In this document: piece by piece, positions 52,230 to 62,104 of the stretch | Layout: every line of letters starts with the position of its first letter | Position numbering within the stretch: position 1 is the stretch's first letter | DNA from: Oceanobacillus saliphilus | GTDB lineage: Bacteria > Bacillota > Bacilli > Bacillales > Amphibacillaceae | Reading direction: 5' to 3' | NCBI RefSeq assembly: GCF_023522835.1 | Contig: NZ_JALCZU010000001.1 | Span: 575,297 to 639,296 of the forward strand | Length of the DNA stretch: 64,000 bases | Made by a program: the position numbers and the translations under genes | The notes under the pieces: generated by a model | Told to the model about the DNA's origin: nothing | Seen by the model: only the letters and a program-made list of their open reading frames with translations | The model's database searches: none

Positions 52230-52844
52230 TTACTTACTTAGTCCTTTCCTTAACAGGTTCATCTCAATCATAAAGTTTTCCAATGCTTCTTCATCGGAAA
52301 TATCCCTTGAATACTTATCCACCAGATTTCTGAATGTTACGGATGTCAGGATTTGCATAATATGAAAGAACTCTTTCTCATCCGAAATATTTAATTTTTC
52401 TTTATCGATCATATTTCTAATTTCAATAAGCGAACTTTTGCCTGAATCCTTTATCGTGAAAATTTTTGTAAACACATCCTCTATCTCATGTGTCACATTC
52501 ATTAGTGCATTTTTTAAAAAGTTAAGATTATCCTCTTCACCAAGTTCCTTCAGCATCAGACAAAACAAATCCTCAATTGCCGCAAGGATATCGCCATTAT
52601 TTTTTTGAAGGGAAATAATAAAGAATTCTTTCCTTTTGTTCGTTTGCGCTTCCAAAAGATAATAAAAAGCATCTTCTTTATTCTCAAAGTATTGATAGAA
52701 GCTTCCTCTTGGTATTCCAGCTGCCTTTACAATATTTGCAATGGATGCCTGTGATAATGGAACCCTCGAAAATTCCTCTTCTGCCGATTCTATCAATTTT
52801 TCCCTTTTATTATCTGGCAGGTTAAAAAATGTTTTTTTAGGCAT
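52230..52844 (-). CDS. TetR-family transcriptional repressor
   Basis: A 204-aa regulator with an N-terminal helix-turn-helix (ASIANIVKAAGIPRGSFYQY, then FENKEDAFYYL) and a ligand-binding C-terminal part with no similarity I can name. Start ATG 52844 after GGAGGGAGAAA; the 13 codons upstream are not translated. Three identical-type palindromes lie in the 100 bp in front of it, one inside its own promoter, so it represses itself and probably the divergent pot operon. The inducer is unknown. Confidence 0.88.
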   Translation of the reverse strand: MPKKTFFNLPDNKREKLIESAEEEFSRVPLSQASIANIVKAAGIPRGSFYQYFENKEDAFYYLLEAQTNKRKEFFIISLQKNNGDILAAIEDLFCLMLKELGEEDNLNFLKNALMNVTHEIEDVFTKIFTIKDSGKSSLIEIRNMIDKEKLNISDEKEFFHIMQILTSVTFRNLVDKYSRDISDEEALENFMIEMNLLRKGLSK

Positions 52845-52869
52845 TTTCTCCCTCCATATTCCCCGTAAA

Positions 52870-52947
52870 TGACACCATGTCATGTGTCTACTTCCATAAT
52901 AAGTGACACAATGTCATAAGTCAATAATTTTTAATGACATTGTGTCA
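52870..52947. promoter_or_regulatory. Three TetR operators and the tetR promoter
   Basis: Palindromes TGACACCATGTCA (52870-52882), TGACACAATGTCA (52904-52916) and TGACATTGTGTCA (52935-52947). On the minus strand TTGACT (52919-52924) and TATTAT (52896-52901), 17 nt apart, enclose the middle operator. On the plus strand TTGTCT (52964-52969), 17 nt and TATATG (52987-52992) could serve the pot operon, with the third operator just upstream of its -35. The rest of 52993-53195 holds nothing else clear. Confidence 0.75.
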
Positions 52948-53195
52948 CTTTTCAATAGGAAATTTGTCTATTTTATGAATGCAACCTATATGTTCATAAA
53001 ACTAGTAATTCCTTTTTTATCATTATCATGTATAATTATTTGGAATATTAATGGATTGAGACGCCATTTATTCAAGGTTTAAGCAGGAATTAGCATGATT
53101 TAATTGCCAGTTACTGTATTCCCTGTTTTTCATACTTTAATCCACACAAAGTATTAAATTTATTCATAAGATATTTATTTATAAAGGAGATTGCT

Positions 53196-54305
53196 ATGAC
53201 TACTTCCGCTATTATTCAATTTAATAATGTCACCAAAAATTATGATAATAATCCCCCAATTCTAGATGAGGTCAGCTTCAAAATAGAACGTGGCAAATTC
53301 TACACATTATTGGGACCCTCTGGTTGCGGGAAAACGACCATCCTCCGATTGATTGCCGGTTTTACGGAAGCAACCTCAGGAGAAATTTATTTTAATGGCA
53401 AAAAGATAAATCATATACCAGCCAATAAACGTCAAGTAAATACCGTTTTTCAGGACTATGCATTGTTCCCTCACCTGAATGTCTATGAAAATGTTGCATT
53501 TGGATTGCGTATTAAAAAGATGAAGAAACAAGCCATTGATGCAAAGGTTAAAGAAGCACTCAGCTTTGTTAACCTTCATGGCTATGAAGAACGGGAAATA
53601 AAAAATATGTCCGGTGGGCAGCGCCAGCGTGTGGCAATCGCCCGAGCAATCGTTAATGAACCAGAAGTCATTCTTTTGGATGAGCCGTTATCAGCGCTTG
53701 ATCTGAAGCTCCGTTACCAAATGCAGTATGAGCTAAGGGAATTGCAGCGCCGACTCGGCATTACATTTATCTTTGTCACCCATGACCAGGAGGAAGCGCT
53801 AGCAATGTCCGATGAAATATTTGTTATCAATAAAGGGAAAATTCAGCAAAGCGGAACTCCAAACGATATCTATGATGAGCCAATCAACCGTTTTGTGGCT
53901 GATTTTATCGGTGAGTCCAATATTGTTAAAGGAACAATGATAGCCGATAATCTCGTTGAATTTGGCGGAAAAAGATTTGCATGTGTGGATCGCGGGATGG
54001 ACCCAAATGAGCCTGTAGAAGTCGTGATCCGCCCGGAAGATATGGAAATAACAACAGAGGAAAATGGCATGTTGAATGTGACGGTGGATTCCCAGTTATT
54101 CCGTGGCGTTCATTATGAGATTGGTGGTCGTGATCAGGAAGGAAATGAATGGCTTGTCCAATCCACTAAAAAATCAGTCGTTGGTGAAAAAATAGGTTTG
54201 CGATTTGACCCGGAATCGATTCACGTGATGCGTTTCAATGAGACCGAGGAAGATTTTGACCGCCGATTGGATTCGTACTCGGAGGAGGAAGCTAATGGAA
54301 AATAA
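53196..54305 (+). CDS. potA: Spermidine/putrescine ABC transporter ATP-binding protein PotA
   Basis: A 369-aa ATPase. Walker [10 protein letters not shown] at 40-48, ABC signature [14 protein letters not shown] near 142, Walker [13 protein letters not shown] and the switch [14 protein letters not shown], then a TOBE domain (about 290-350). PotA powers uptake of polyamines. Ribosome site AAAGGAGATTGCT. It overlaps potB by 11 bp. Expression is possibly controlled by the divergent TetR repressor. Confidence 0.92.
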   Translation: MTTSAIIQFNNVTKNYDNNPPILDEVSFKIERGKFYTLLGPSGCGKTTILRLIAGFTEATSGEIYFNGKKINHIPANKRQVNTVFQDYALFPHLNVYENVAFGLRIKKMKKQAIDAKVKEALSFVNLHGYEEREIKNMSGGQRQRVAIARAIVNEPEVILLDEPLSALDLKLRYQMQYELRELQRRLGITFIFVTHDQEEALAMSDEIFVINKGKIQQSGTPNDIYDEPINRFVADFIGESNIVKGTMIADNLVEFGGKRFACVDRGMDPNEPVEVVIRPEDMEITTEENGMLNVTVDSQLFRGVHYEIGGRDQEGNEWLVQSTKKSVVGEKIGLRFDPESIHVMRFNETEEDFDRRLDSYSEEEANGK

Positions 54306-55098
54306 ATTATCGCGCAATTTGTTTATGATTCCTTATGCGCTATGGATTATTTTATTTGTTGTTTCTCCCATTCTTCTCGTCGTTTATTTTTCATTCTTTG
54401 ATATCGAAGGTAATTTTTCATTCATTAACTATAAGAATTTCTTTACCCCTGTTTATATGCAAATGACGTTCAGTTCGTTCTGGTATGCATTTCTGATTAC
54501 CGTATTATCCTTACTGGTTGCCTATCCAACAGCATACTTGGTGACACGAACAAAGCATAAGCATTTATGGCTGTTACTGATTATCGTACCATCGTGGATT
54601 AATTTATTATTGAAAGCATATGCTTTCATCGGTATTTTTGGCACGTATGGTGCAGCGAATAGCTTCCTGGAATTTATTGGTATTGGTTCAAGACAGCTCT
54701 TATTTACAGATTTCAGCTTTGTCTTTGTTGCCGTATATATTTTCATTCCATTTATGATTCTGCCCATTTTTAATGCGTTGGATAATTTGAATCCCTCGTT
54801 CGTTTATGCCGCCAAAGATTTGGGCGCATCCAAATGGGTTACATTCAGAAGAATCATTCTTCCACTCACGATGGATGGAATAAAAGCTGGATGTCAGGTT
54901 GTTTTTATTCCTGCATTATCCCTTTTCATGCTCACTCGTTTGATTGCGGGAAATCAGGTAATTACCTTGGGGACAGCAATCGAACAGCATTTCCTTGTGA
55001 CACAGGACTGGGGGATGGGTTCAACCATTGCCGTGTTCCTCATCTTCATTATGTTTATTATTATCGGTCTGACCGGTTTTAGAAAGCGGGGTGCTTAA
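54295..55098 (+). CDS. potB: Spermidine/putrescine ABC transporter permease PotB
   Basis: A 267-aa permease with six membrane segments; the EAA-type loop [19 protein letters not shown] is near residue 175. Start at ATG 54295 (GGAGGAGGAAGCT upstream) inside the end of potA, giving an 11-bp overlap; the longer frame upstream is rejected. With PotC it forms the channel. Confidence 0.9.
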   Translation: MENKLSRNLFMIPYALWIILFVVSPILLVVYFSFFDIEGNFSFINYKNFFTPVYMQMTFSSFWYAFLITVLSLLVAYPTAYLVTRTKHKHLWLLLIIVPSWINLLLKAYAFIGIFGTYGAANSFLEFIGIGSRQLLFTDFSFVFVAVYIFIPFMILPIFNALDNLNPSFVYAAKDLGASKWVTFRRIILPLTMDGIKAGCQVVFIPALSLFMLTRLIAGNQVITLGTAIEQHFLVTQDWGMGSTIAVFLIFIMFIIIGLTGFRKRGA

Positions 55099-55903
55099 AG
55101 TGGAAAAAAAATCATCTCCGATAGCAAATCTATTTTTGATGATTATCTTTTTCATCCTGTATGCACCAATATTTTATTTGATTTTCTATTCCTTCAACAG
55201 TGGTGGTACGATGAATAACTTTGAAGGATTTACATTGGAATGGTATAGGGAGCTTTTCCATGATACAAGGCTGTTGATCATTGTTCTGAACACATTGGTC
55301 ATTGCCTTATTGTCTGCGCTCATTGCAACGATTATTGGCGTACTTGGCGCTATCAGCATCGGTAACTATAAAAAAAGACATTCTCAAAATGCGTTGCTTG
55401 CCGTAAACAATGTATTAATTGTAAGTCCGGATGTCATCATTGGTGCATCATTCCTGATTTTGTTTACGATGGCAGGAATTCAGCTCGGATTTTACTCTGT
55501 TCTGCTGTCTCATATTGCATTCAGCATTCCGATTGTCGTATTGATGGTGCTTCCGAAGCTGCTGGAAATGAGTCCTACATTAATCGATGCGGCGCGTGAT
55601 CTCGGAGCAAGTCGCTGGGATGTACTGACAAAAGTAATTTTGCCGTATATCTCCCCTGGAATCGTTGCCGGGTTCTTTATGGCATTGACCTATTCACTTG
55701 ATGATTTTGCAGTTACTTTTTTCGTAACCGGTAATGGATTTTCCACACTTTCCGTTGAAATCTATTCCCTTGCACGACGAGGCATTTCGTTAAATATTAA
55801 CGCACTGTCGACAATTATGTTCCTTGTGACAATCATGATGGTCATTATCTATTACTATCTTACTCAGCGCAGTGGCACGAAAGGAGTTGGCTTTAGAAGA
55901 TGA
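55091..55903 (+). CDS. potC: Spermidine/putrescine ABC transporter permease PotC
   Basis: A 270-aa (or 267-aa) permease with six helices and the EAA loop DAARDLGASRWDVLTKVILP. It starts at GTG 55091 overlapping potB by 8 bp, or GTG 55100; neither has a strong ribosome site, so translation is probably coupled to potB. Overlaps potD by 4 bp (ATGA). Confidence 0.9.
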   Translation: MLKVEKKSSPIANLFLMIIFFILYAPIFYLIFYSFNSGGTMNNFEGFTLEWYRELFHDTRLLIIVLNTLVIALLSALIATIIGVLGAISIGNYKKRHSQNALLAVNNVLIVSPDVIIGASFLILFTMAGIQLGFYSVLLSHIAFSIPIVVLMVLPKLLEMSPTLIDAARDLGASRWDVLTKVILPYISPGIVAGFFMALTYSLDDFAVTFFVTGNGFSTLSVEIYSLARRGISLNINALSTIMFLVTIMMVIIYYYLTQRSGTKGVGFRR

Positions 55904-56970
55904 AGAATCTCATGAGAGCATTCCTTAGCGTGTTATTTGTTTGCCTGATTCTTATTGTCGTAATCAATCGTCTAAACACTGTGGCAGGATTTTCTGGCGG
56001 AAATACGTTGACCGTTTTTAATTGGGGAGATTATATTGACGAAGAGCTGATCGACCTTTTTGAAGAAGAAACGGGAATAACGATTGTTTACGAAACGTTT
56101 GACTCCAATGAAGCGATGATGACAAAAATTCAGCAGGGCGGTACGACGTATGATGTTGCCGTTCCATCTGAATATATGGTCGAAAAAATGGTGGAAGAGG
56201 ACCTGCTAATCGAATTGGATCATTCCAAACTGCCGAACATGCAGTATATGGACGAGAGATTTATGGACCTTCCATTTGATCAAGGAAATACCTATTCTGT
56301 TCCCTATTTTTGGGGCACCGTCGGAATCATTTTCAATCCGACATTATTACCTGAAGGCGAAGTAATTTCTGGATGGAATGATTTATGGGACCCAGCGCTT
56401 GAAAATCAGATACTTCTTATCGATGGGGCACGGGAAATTATCGGAATGGGCCTAAACAGCCTTGGATATTCCTTGAATGACACGGACCCACAGCATTTGC
56501 AGCAAGCATTGGCAAAGCTTAAAGAGTTAACACCTAATGTAAAGGCCATTGTCGGCGATGAAAATAAGATGCTGATGGCGAATAATGAAGCTGCCATTGC
56601 AGTCGGATGGTCCGGTGATGCAGCAGATATCATGTGGGAAAATGAAGCTATTGACTACGTTGTTCCTGAAGAAGGTTCTAACTTATGGTTTGATAATTTT
56701 GTCATTCCAAAAACCGCACGAAATGTCGATGCCGCACATGTGTTCATTAACTTCTTGATGGACCCTGAAGTTGCAGCACAGAACACGGAATATGTGAGCT
56801 ATTCCACACCAAACAAAGAAGCACTCAAGTATATGCCAGAAGATATGGTTCATGATGAACGATTCTATCCTGAACCGGAACTGACGGAAAGGCTTGAGGT
56901 TTACGAAAATCTCGGCCAGCGGAATCTGGCACATTACAATGAATTGTTTCTGCAGTTTAAAATGCATTGA
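55900..56970 (+). CDS. potD: Spermidine/putrescine-binding protein PotD
   Basis: A 356-aa extracellular solute-binding protein. Residues 1-27 form an uncleaved or poorly cleaved signal anchor (FLSVLFVCLILIVVI) with no clear lipobox, so membrane anchoring is likely. Family landmarks: TVFNWGDYIDEELIDLFEEE, then YETFDSNEAMMTKIQ, PYFWGTVGIIFNP and GWSGDAADIMWEN (aspartates and tryptophans that bind the polyamine amines). ATGA overlap with potC; last gene of potABCD. Confidence 0.9.
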   Translation: MKNLMRAFLSVLFVCLILIVVINRLNTVAGFSGGNTLTVFNWGDYIDEELIDLFEEETGITIVYETFDSNEAMMTKIQQGGTTYDVAVPSEYMVEKMVEEDLLIELDHSKLPNMQYMDERFMDLPFDQGNTYSVPYFWGTVGIIFNPTLLPEGEVISGWNDLWDPALENQILLIDGAREIIGMGLNSLGYSLNDTDPQHLQQALAKLKELTPNVKAIVGDENKMLMANNEAAIAVGWSGDAADIMWENEAIDYVVPEEGSNLWFDNFVIPKTARNVDAAHVFINFLMDPEVAAQNTEYVSYSTPNKEALKYMPEDMVHDERFYPEPELTERLEVYENLGQRNLAHYNELFLQFKMH

Positions 56971-56983
56971 TAATCAGAAAGCT

Positions 56984-57024
56984 AAAAATCCCCTTGCCAG
57001 AATAATATAGTCAAGGGGATTTTT
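56984..57024. terminator. Bidirectional terminator
   Basis: A perfect 13-bp stem AAAAATCCCCTTG / CAAGGGGATTTTT (56984-56996, 57012-57024) between the convergent potD and htpG genes. Confidence 0.9.
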
Positions 57025-57033
57025 AAAACTTTA

Positions 57034-58911
57034 TTAAACCATTACTTTACAAATATCATTCGTAAATTCGATAGGATCGTTGATTGGCAGTCCTTCGATA
57101 AGAAGTGCCTGGTTGTACAGCAAGTTTGTGTACAGTTTTAGTTTATCTTCATCCTGACTTTGAGCATTTTTAAGTGTCTCGAATATTTCATGGTTGACGT
57201 TGATTTCGAGAACTTTATCAGCTTTTATATTTTGATCGTCCGGCATTGCATTGATGATTTTCTCCATTTCAAGAGAGATTTCACCGTCAGCAGTCAGGAC
57301 TACCGGATGTGATTTCAGTCGTTTGGATGCTCGTACATCTTTAACTTTATCTGACAAGATGCCCTTCATTGCTTCGAACAGATCTTTGTTTTCCTTTGCT
57401 TCTTCCTCTGTAGAATCTTTATCGTCATCCTCAATTCCCAAGTCACCGCTTGAAACGGATTTGAATTGCTTTTCTTTATAGTTCATCAGCATTTTGATTG
57501 CAAATTCGTCAATCTCATCTGTGAAATACAGGATTTCATAGCCTTTATCTGCAACAAGTTCTGTTTGCGGAAGCTTTTCTATTCTTTCATTGGAGTCACC
57601 GGAAGCATAGTAAATATACTTTTGGTCCTCTGGCATTCTGGAGACATATTCCTCGAGTGTTACGAGTTTCTTTTCTTTGGATGAATAGAACAGCAACAGG
57701 TCTTGCAGCAGTTCTTTGTTTTGGCCGTAATCACTGTAGACGCCATACTTCAATTGTTGGCCAAAGGATTTATAAAATGTTTCATATTTTTCTCTTTCAT
57801 CACGCAGGAGACTGAGCAATTGTGTTTTTATCTTTTTGTTGATATTTTTGGCAATAAGCTTCAGTTGTCTGTCATGCTGCAGCATTTCTCTGGAAATATT
57901 GAGAGAAAGATCCTCAGAGTCTACCATCCCTTTTACAAAGCTGAAATAGTCAGGGAGCAGGTCAGCACTTTTTTCCATAATTAAAACGCCGTTGGAATAA
58001 AGCTCGAGCCCTTTTTCATATTCTCTCGTATAGTAATTATGTGGAGCATTCTCAGGAATATAAAGGATCGCATTATATCGTATCGTTCCATCAACATTAA
58101 TATGAATATGCTTTAATGGTTTATCAAAACCATAATGTTTTTCGTTGTAGAAGTTTTCGTAATCCTCATCTGTAAGCTCGCTTTTATTCTTTTTCCAAAT
58201 TGGTACCATCGTATTTAGCGTCTGTTCTTCAATCACATCTTCGTATTCATCTTCGCTGTCTTCTTTCGGCTTGCTTTCGACAATGTCCATCTTAATTGGG
58301 TAGCGGATAAAGTCGGAGTACTTTTTGATAATCTGTTTCAGGCGATACTGCTCCAGAAACTCGTCGTAGTTCTCATTCTCGCCATTTTCTTTAATATCAA
58401 GGATGATTTCCGTTCCTACATCGCTCTTTTCTGCAGGTGTAATCGTATAGCCATCAGAACCTTTTGATACCCATTTAAATGCTTCATCACTATCGATTGA
58501 TTTACTGATAACTGTTACTTTTTCAGCCACCATGAAGGCAGCATAAAAACCAACACCAAATTGACCAATAATATCATGGCCATCCTTGATTTCATTTTCA
58601 GATTTAAATGTGTGTGATCCACTTTTTGCAATGACACCAAGATTACTTTCCAGATCCTCTTTCGTCATTCCGATACCGGTGTCTATAACCTTCAACGTTC
58701 TGGTATCTTTGTTTGCATCGATTTTTATGTAGTAGTCATCTTTATTGAACGTCAGATTATCGTCAGTCAATGCTTTATAATAGATTTTATCAATGGCATC
58801 GCTGGCATTGGAAATAAGCTCTCTAAGGAATACTTCCCGCTGCGAATAAATGGAGTTGATCACCATATCCAATAATTTTTGGGACTCTGCTTTAAATTTT
58901 CTCTTACCCAT
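57034..58911 (-). CDS. htpG: Chaperone HtpG (bacterial Hsp90)
   Basis: A 625-aa ATP-dependent chaperone. The N-terminal GHKL ATPase shows [23 protein letters not shown] and [13 protein letters not shown]; the middle and dimerisation domains follow with [12 protein letters not shown] and [11 protein letters not shown]. Slightly acidic and of normal length. Starts with ATG after GGAGGAGAGTAAAAA. A CIRCE element overlaps the region just after its start of transcription, so HrcA control is predicted; in B. subtilis htpG is not in the HrcA regulon as I recall. Confidence 0.96.
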   Translation of the reverse strand: MGKRKFKAESQKLLDMVINSIYSQREVFLRELISNASDAIDKIYYKALTDDNLTFNKDDYYIKIDANKDTRTLKVIDTGIGMTKEDLESNLGVIAKSGSHTFKSENEIKDGHDIIGQFGVGFYAAFMVAEKVTVISKSIDSDEAFKWVSKGSDGYTITPAEKSDVGTEIILDIKENGENENYDEFLEQYRLKQIIKKYSDFIRYPIKMDIVESKPKEDSEDEYEDVIEEQTLNTMVPIWKKNKSELTDEDYENFYNEKHYGFDKPLKHIHINVDGTIRYNAILYIPENAPHNYYTREYEKGLELYSNGVLIMEKSADLLPDYFSFVKGMVDSEDLSLNISREMLQHDRQLKLIAKNINKKIKTQLLSLLRDEREKYETFYKSFGQQLKYGVYSDYGQNKELLQDLLLFYSSKEKKLVTLEEYVSRMPEDQKYIYYASGDSNERIEKLPQTELVADKGYEILYFTDEIDEFAIKMLMNYKEKQFKSVSSGDLGIEDDDKDSTEEEAKENKDLFEAMKGILSDKVKDVRASKRLKSHPVVLTADGEISLEMEKIINAMPDDQNIKADKVLEINVNHEIFETLKNAQSQDEDKLKLYTNLLYNQALLIEGLPINDPIEFTNDICKVMV

Positions 58912-58944
58912 TTTTTACTCTCCTCCGTAATATTAGTTAATCTT

Positions 58945-59012
58945 TTAGCACTCTCACACTAAGAGTGCTAATCCCTATATTCTTAATAACATATCCACTT
59001 TTTCATGTCAAT
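58945..59012 (-). promoter_or_regulatory. htpG promoter with CIRCE element
   Basis: TTAGCACTC-N9-GAGTGCTAA (58945-58971) is a perfect CIRCE operator for the heat-shock repressor HrcA. On the minus strand TTGACA (59007-59012), 17 nt and TATTAA (58984-58989) form the promoter; transcription would start near 58977, so CIRCE covers about +6 to +32. The same palindrome sits about 110 bp before the divergent sirtuin gene, which has its own TATAAT at 59042-59047. Confidence 0.92.
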
Positions 59013-59078
59013 AATAATAGCTGTGTAAACGGGTATCATTGTATAATAAAACCAATCAACAGCTGCGGAGGGAATACC

Positions 59079-59783
59079 ATGTTGAAAAAATATCTAAATG
59101 AAGCGCATTATACCGTTGTCTTTACCGGAGCAGGGATGTCGACGGAGAGTGGACTACCTGATTTCCGTTCTTCCAACAATGGTTTATGGAAGAAAAAGGA
59201 CCCGAGTAAAATTGCCAGTACAGATGCATTGAACAACAATGTAAAGGAGTTTACGGCGTTTTATCGCGAACGTGTCCTTGGCGTGAAGGAATACAAGCCA
59301 CATAAAGGACATTTTATTTTGGCTGAGTGGGAAAAGCAGGGGATCATACAGTCCATCATCACCCAAAATGTAGACGGCTTTCACCAGTTGGCAGGCAGTA
59401 AACGGGTAGCAGAGCTCCATGGCACATTGCAAAAACTGCATTGCCAAACATGTGGAAAGGTTTTTGACAGTAAGGAATATATTAAAAATGAATATCATTG
59501 TGATTGCGGCGGTATCCTGCGTCCATCCATCGTATTATTTGGAGAAACATTACCTGAGGACGCTTTCCAGGCTGCATTTGAGGAGTCACAACGAGCCGAT
59601 TTGTTTATCGTCTTCGGTTCGTCCTTAAGCGTTACTCCAGCGAATCAATTTCCGCTGATTGCAAAGGAAAATGGTGCCCGTTTAGTAATTGTAAATCAGG
59701 AAAAAACGGGAATGGACTTGTATGCAGATTACGTCGTCAATGACGAAAAGATTGGAGATTTGTTAGAGGAATTGGATAGATAG
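59079..59783 (+). CDS. NAD-dependent protein deacylase (sirtuin, Sir2 family)
   Basis: A 234-aa sirtuin that removes acetyl groups from lysines with NAD+. NAD-binding GAGMSTESGLPDFRS (17-31), TQNVDGFHQLAG (95-106) with catalytic His114 in ELHG, and a zinc site Cys122, Cys125, Cys141, Cys143 (CQTCGK and CDCGG). Starts at ATG 59079 after CGGAGGGAATACC; the longer frame would run through CIRCE and is rejected. It could deacetylate acetyl-CoA synthetase, but no such gene is adjacent. Confidence 0.9.
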   Translation: MLKKYLNEAHYTVVFTGAGMSTESGLPDFRSSNNGLWKKKDPSKIASTDALNNNVKEFTAFYRERVLGVKEYKPHKGHFILAEWEKQGIIQSIITQNVDGFHQLAGSKRVAELHGTLQKLHCQTCGKVFDSKEYIKNEYHCDCGGILRPSIVLFGETLPEDAFQAAFEESQRADLFIVFGSSLSVTPANQFPLIAKENGARLVIVNQEKTGMDLYADYVVNDEKIGDLLEELDR

Positions 59784-59814
59784 ATGAGTGGGCTCTACTG
59801 TGGGAGTGGGTGGG

Positions 59815-59937
59815 TCTCCCGAGTTTGGAGATGGGCTCTCCCGTTTGATGGGGCGTGTCTCCCGTTTGATGGGGCGTGTCTCCCGTTTGATGGGGCGTGT
59901 CTCCCGTTTGATGGGGGCTCTCCTTGTGAGAGCCCCC
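59815..59937. repeat. 21-bp minisatellite, locus 2, ending in a hairpin
   Basis: Unit TCTCCCGTTTGATGGGGCGTG: CGTTTGATG begins at 59842, 59863, 59884 and 59905, exactly 21 bp apart, preceded by a degenerate unit near 59817-59836 (CTCCCGAGTTTGGAGATGGG). Period and core (TCTCCCGTTTG-GGGG) match locus 1 at 41604. The last unit merges into a perfect 10-bp hairpin GGGGGCTCTC / GAGAGCCCCC (59913-59922, 59928-59937). It fills the gap between the sirtuin and YpjP genes; there is no supported ORF. Confidence 0.9.
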
Positions 59938-59949
59938 AAACTCGTTATT

Positions 59950-60558
59950 TTAAGCCATCCACTTCGGTGGAGTATTCTTTTCCCAAAAGATTTCTCCAAG
60001 ATTGTAATGTTCTTTAAACCCGTCGTTGCTTAGATGATAATGAAAGTTAAAGTAATAGCCTTCCAATGGTCGATTATCGCGGCGCACGTGGAATTTTGCT
60101 ACATCTTCATCTTTCTTGTTATCATACACATTAAAAATACGTTCCCCATAACCTTTCGCGGGTTCCTCTGTGATTGCAAAATAAGTATAGTCATCGGAAG
60201 CATTCTCTTCCACAATCGTTTGCAGTACGGATTCGATATTTGGAAGAATGATAGAAGTAAATTCATCTTCCACTCGATCAGCAATTTTGGGTCCAAATTT
60301 CGTAATGGTTTGTTCTTTCGCTTTTTCAGTAAGCTGATTGACAACATAATCTCTGCTGGCAATCTCTTCATGAGCTATATTAAAATCAATCTGCTCTGCT
60401 TCCGAAGACTCGGACACAGTTTCATTAACATCCGCATTTGAGGAAAAAGTATCCTCACTTTCATCCGTATTCATTTCCAGCAGGGCGGTCGGTGTATAAA
60501 TGCCCAATGTAGCAATGGTAATAAGGACAACTGCTATTTTTCTCATCCAGAACTTCAT
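59950..60558 (-). CDS. YpjP-family exported protein
   Basis: A 202-aa protein with an N-terminal hydrophobic signal or anchor (MRKIAVVLITIATLGIYTPT), an acidic Ser-rich linker (about 30-58) and a C-terminal domain with EEPAKGYGERIFNVYDN, FHVRRDNRPLEGYYFNFHYH and a tryptophan-containing end. This matches B. subtilis YpjP as I recall it; function unknown. ATG after GGTGGGGTTTCT. It stops 13 bp from the minisatellite. Confidence 0.75.
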   Translation of the reverse strand: MKFWMRKIAVVLITIATLGIYTPTALLEMNTDESEDTFSSNADVNETVSESSEAEQIDFNIAHEEIASRDYVVNQLTEKAKEQTITKFGPKIADRVEDEFTSIILPNIESVLQTIVEENASDDYTYFAITEEPAKGYGERIFNVYDNKKDEDVAKFHVRRDNRPLEGYYFNFHYHLSNDGFKEHYNLGEIFWEKNTPPKWMA

Positions 60559-60838
60559 AGAAACCCCACCTTCCTTGCTATCTCTCTATATAAATTTTAC
60601 CATGAACGAAAAATAAGTCTATTATATTTTAAACTTTTACTTAAGTTTTACACAATTTCGTTCTATCTTCCTATCTTCTTGGAAGTTCATATAAAGTTAT
60701 TGATTACGCTTAAAACATGAACAAGCGACCCGTTTCATTTAAATGGTAATAAAGTAAAAGAAGTATCTCTAAAAAAAGGAAATTGAACTATTTCATAGAA
60801 TTAATAAATAGATATCATCTATAAAAGGAGTGTCTCTA

Positions 60839-61279
60839 ATGAATCGGTTAAATTTAATTACGTTAGGTGTCAAAGATTTGGTTGAATCTATTCAATTTTA
60901 TCGTGATGGTCTAGGGTTTGATGTTGTGGTCTACGGAGATGAAACAAATCCCGATTTCGTTTTCTTTAACAATGGTGGATCGAAAATATCACTTTTTCAA
61001 ATGGATGAGCTGGCGAAGGATATCAACGCAGAGGAACCACCTGTCATTACCGAAGGATTCGGTGGCATTACACTTGCCTATAATGGGAAATCAAAGGAAG
61101 AAGTCGATGAAGTGTTTGCATTGGCTGAAAAGGCCGGGGCTAAAATTGTGAAACATCCCCAGACCGTCTTCTGGGGTGGATATAGCGGTTATTTTCAGGA
61201 TCCGAATGGTTTCTATTGGGAAGCCGCGTATGGGGAAATGTGGGAATTCGATGAGAATGATATGCTGATTATTAAATAA
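60839..61279 (+). CDS. VOC-family (glyoxalase/bleomycin-resistance fold) protein
   Basis: A 146-aa single VOC-fold protein: NLITLGVKDLVESIQFYRDG, then FFNNGGSKISLFQMDEL, and GGYSGYFQDPNGFYWEAAYG near the end, where the final Glu is the usual metal ligand. Function cannot be assigned beyond the fold. ATG 60839, 8 nt from AAAAGGAG; an upstream GTG is too close. A perfect-stem terminator lies 100 bp downstream. Confidence 0.82.
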   Translation: MNRLNLITLGVKDLVESIQFYRDGLGFDVVVYGDETNPDFVFFNNGGSKISLFQMDELAKDINAEEPPVITEGFGGITLAYNGKSKEEVDEVFALAEKAGAKIVKHPQTVFWGGYSGYFQDPNGFYWEAAYGEMWEFDENDMLIIK

Positions 61280-61380
61280 ATGTATTTGTAAAAGTGGGGC
61301 AGTTTCTGCTGACGGGCCCTGTTTTCAAGTGGAAAATAAAGGCGCTACAAACAAAAAGAAAATGTTGTGAATAAAAAAAG

Positions 61381-61422
61381 AAAGTCTACAAAGGCCAGTG
61401 ACCAGCAACCTTTGTAGACTTT
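61381..61422. terminator. Bidirectional terminator
   Basis: A 14-bp perfect stem AAAGTCTACAAAGG / CCTTTGTAGACTTT (61381-61394, 61409-61422), followed by TCCCTATT; between the VOC gene and the convergent azoreductase gene. Confidence 0.85.
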
Positions 61423-61459
61423 TCCCTATTCTAATAAAACTATTAAATAATAACTTTAA

Positions 61460-62104
61460 TTATGCTTTAACAGTTAACTCTACTAAACGTTGTGCAGAAG
61501 CTTTTACTTCTTCCATTCCTGCAGCGATAATTTCTTGCACTTGATCAGGCTTCGCAGCGTGACCTTCGATAATCACTTCATCAATGATTTGCATACCGAA
61601 GACTCCACCGAATACGTTGCGCATATAGTTAACTGCCATTTCCATTGGAGCTGCTTCTGGTGCGGAGTAAGCCCCGCCACGAGCGTTTAGGAAAATAGCT
61701 TTTTTATCAGTCATTAATTGAATTGCGTTGCCCTCAGCGTCATATTTAAACGCAAATCCTGCAGCATAAATATAATCGATAAATGTTTGTAATTTAGCTG
61801 GAATGGTTAAATTCCATAATGGGAATGCAAATACGACTACGTCTGCAGCTGTGATTGCATCCATTGCTTTTTGTTTTGCAGCTAAAAGACGTGATTCAAT
61901 GTCTGTTAACTCGCCACCATTTTCTACTTTTCCGAAAGCGTTAAAAAGATCTTGTCCAAGGTAAGGTGTGTCTTCTTCAAACACATCGTAAGTTGTTACA
62001 TTTACGTCTTTACCTTCTAATTCAGTGATAAACGTTTCGTACATTTTACTAGAAATTCCCTCTGTTGACGGGCGGTTATTTGCTTTTACTACTAATATAT
62101 TCAT
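61460..62104 (-). CDS. FMN-dependent NADH-azoreductase / quinone reductase
   Basis: A 214-aa flavodoxin-like FMN enzyme (AzoR/AcpD family) that reduces quinones and azo dyes with NADH. Markers: KANNRPSTEGISSKMYETFI at the start, PLWNLTIPAKLQTFIDYIYAAG and the RGGAYS loop. Start ATG 62104 after AAAAAAGGAGATTTTTTAAAT; a 26-codon extension is rejected. In Bacillus, AzoR2 is controlled with the catechol-type dioxygenase MhqO by the MarR-type repressor MhqR; the neighbours here agree. Confidence 0.88.
   Translation of the reverse strand: MNILVVKANNRPSTEGISSKMYETFITELEGKDVNVTTYDVFEEDTPYLGQDLFNAFGKVENGGELTDIESRLLAAKQKAMDAITAADVVVFAFPLWNLTIPAKLQTFIDYIYAAGFAFKYDAEGNAIQLMTDKKAIFLNARGGAYSAPEAAPMEMAVNYMRNVFGGVFGMQIIDEVIIEGHAAKPDQVQEIIAAGMEEVKASAQRLVELTVKA

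Noticed and set aside
58965-59078. Upstream start of the sirtuin gene
   Set aside because: It would translate through the CIRCE operator and lacks a ribosome site.
59763-60033. Three overlapping frames through the second minisatellite
   Set aside because: Same reason as for the first array; no gene signals.
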